Origin: an uncultured Planctomycetaceae bacterium
GTDB lineage: Bacteria > Planctomycetota > Planctomycetia > Planctomycetales > Planctomycetaceae
NCBI GenBank assembly: GCA_903898975.1
Contig: CAIUHT010000999.1
Location: 1-12,869 of the forward strand
Direction of reading: 5' to 3'
Length of the DNA: 12,869 nucleotides
Position 1 is the first letter of the stretch, and every line of letters starts with the position of its first letter. A program made the translations under genes and the position numbers. The notes beneath the pieces were generated by a model. That model was not told where the DNA came from, ran no database searches, and worked only from the letters and a program-made list of their open reading frames with translations. Below are positions 12,720-12,869 of the stretch, in pieces.

Positions 12720-12869
12720 TCACGCGGCCGGGTCGCCGTCAGGAGCTTGAGCGCTGGGGTGGGCGAGCTGAAGACCGGCCTGCTTCGTAAGACTGGCCGC
12801 CAGGCGACCGACCGCCGGGAAAATTGCCGCCAGCAGAAATCCCCTCAGGGCATTGGGGGGCGTGGGCGA
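12720..12869 (-). CDS. Possible C-terminal end of a gene running off the right edge
   Basis: Read from the right edge, a frame stays open for 49 codons and stops with TGA at 12722-12720. Its product includes the hydrophobic, helix-like stretch ALRGFLLAAIFPAVGRLAAS and then a polar tail ending DGDPAA, which could be the last membrane segment and tail of a membrane protein. No start is in the window. The position suits convergence on the terminator at 12560-12600, whose minus-strand side also has a T-rich tail. The family is not recognised, and in GC-rich DNA an open frame of this length is weak evidence. Confidence 0.35.
   Translation of the reverse strand, partial: SPTPPNALRGFLLAAIFPAVGRLAASLTKQAGLQLAHPSAQAPDGDPAA

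Noticed and set aside
1..12869. Mobile elements, tRNA, rRNA or prophage genes
   Set aside because: I saw no transposase or integrase motif, no terminal inverted repeats with target duplication, and no tRNA T-loop or rRNA-like stretch on either strand.

Overview
The window is GC-rich bacterial DNA, most likely from a chromosome of the Planctomycetota. The evidence is circumstantial. Most start codons lack a good Shine-Dalgarno sequence, intergenic spaces are long, and there are several protein types that I associate with planctomycetes: a Coa1-like membrane protein, a secreted beta-helix protein, and an unusual SDR of the GxGGxxG type. I see no tRNA, rRNA, CRISPR, transposase or phage gene. 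This is mainly a housekeeping region with one less ordinary operon.

Layout. (1) 279-2134, minus strand: a two-gene unit, pabA (glutamine amidotransferase of folate or tryptophan synthesis) overlapping moeA (molybdenum cofactor insertion). (2) 2135-2638: a divergent intergenic stretch with a strongly G-rich tract that includes a 15-bp tandem repeat. Putative promoters face outward on both sides. (3) 2639-2848: a small conserved-looking hypothetical protein, then about 560 bp with no gene. (4) 3412-6879, plus strand: a compact four-gene operon. It encodes an OleA-like Claisen-condensing enzyme, a Rossmann-fold SDR whose usual catalytic lysine is a cysteine, a single-pass membrane protein with a probable Coa1 domain, and a Gph-like HAD phosphatase. 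(5) 6880-7110: a convergent gap that starts with three copies of a 16-bp tandem repeat. (6) 7111-9829, minus strand: uppP (undecaprenyl-diphosphate phosphatase) and, 160 bp downstream of it, a secreted parallel beta-helix protein with a cysteine-rich tail. Two perfect hairpins lie in the leader of the beta-helix gene, one of them against the start codon. (7) 10337-12514, plus strand: sucC and sucD (succinyl-CoA synthetase), closed by a strong terminator. (8) At the right edge, a short open frame on the minus strand is probably the C-terminus of another gene.

How the genes work together. SucC and SucD form one enzyme of the TCA cycle. PabA and MoeA belong to different pathways and may be linked only by co-transcription. 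UppP recycles the lipid carrier for envelope polymers. The four-gene operon pairs an acyl-chain condensing enzyme with a reductase-like protein, which hints at a lipid-related product, but the oleB, oleC and oleD genes of the known long-chain olefin pathway are not here. The most interesting points are this operon, the active-site replacement in its SDR, the tail of the beta-helix protein, and several small DNA/RNA structures in the gaps.
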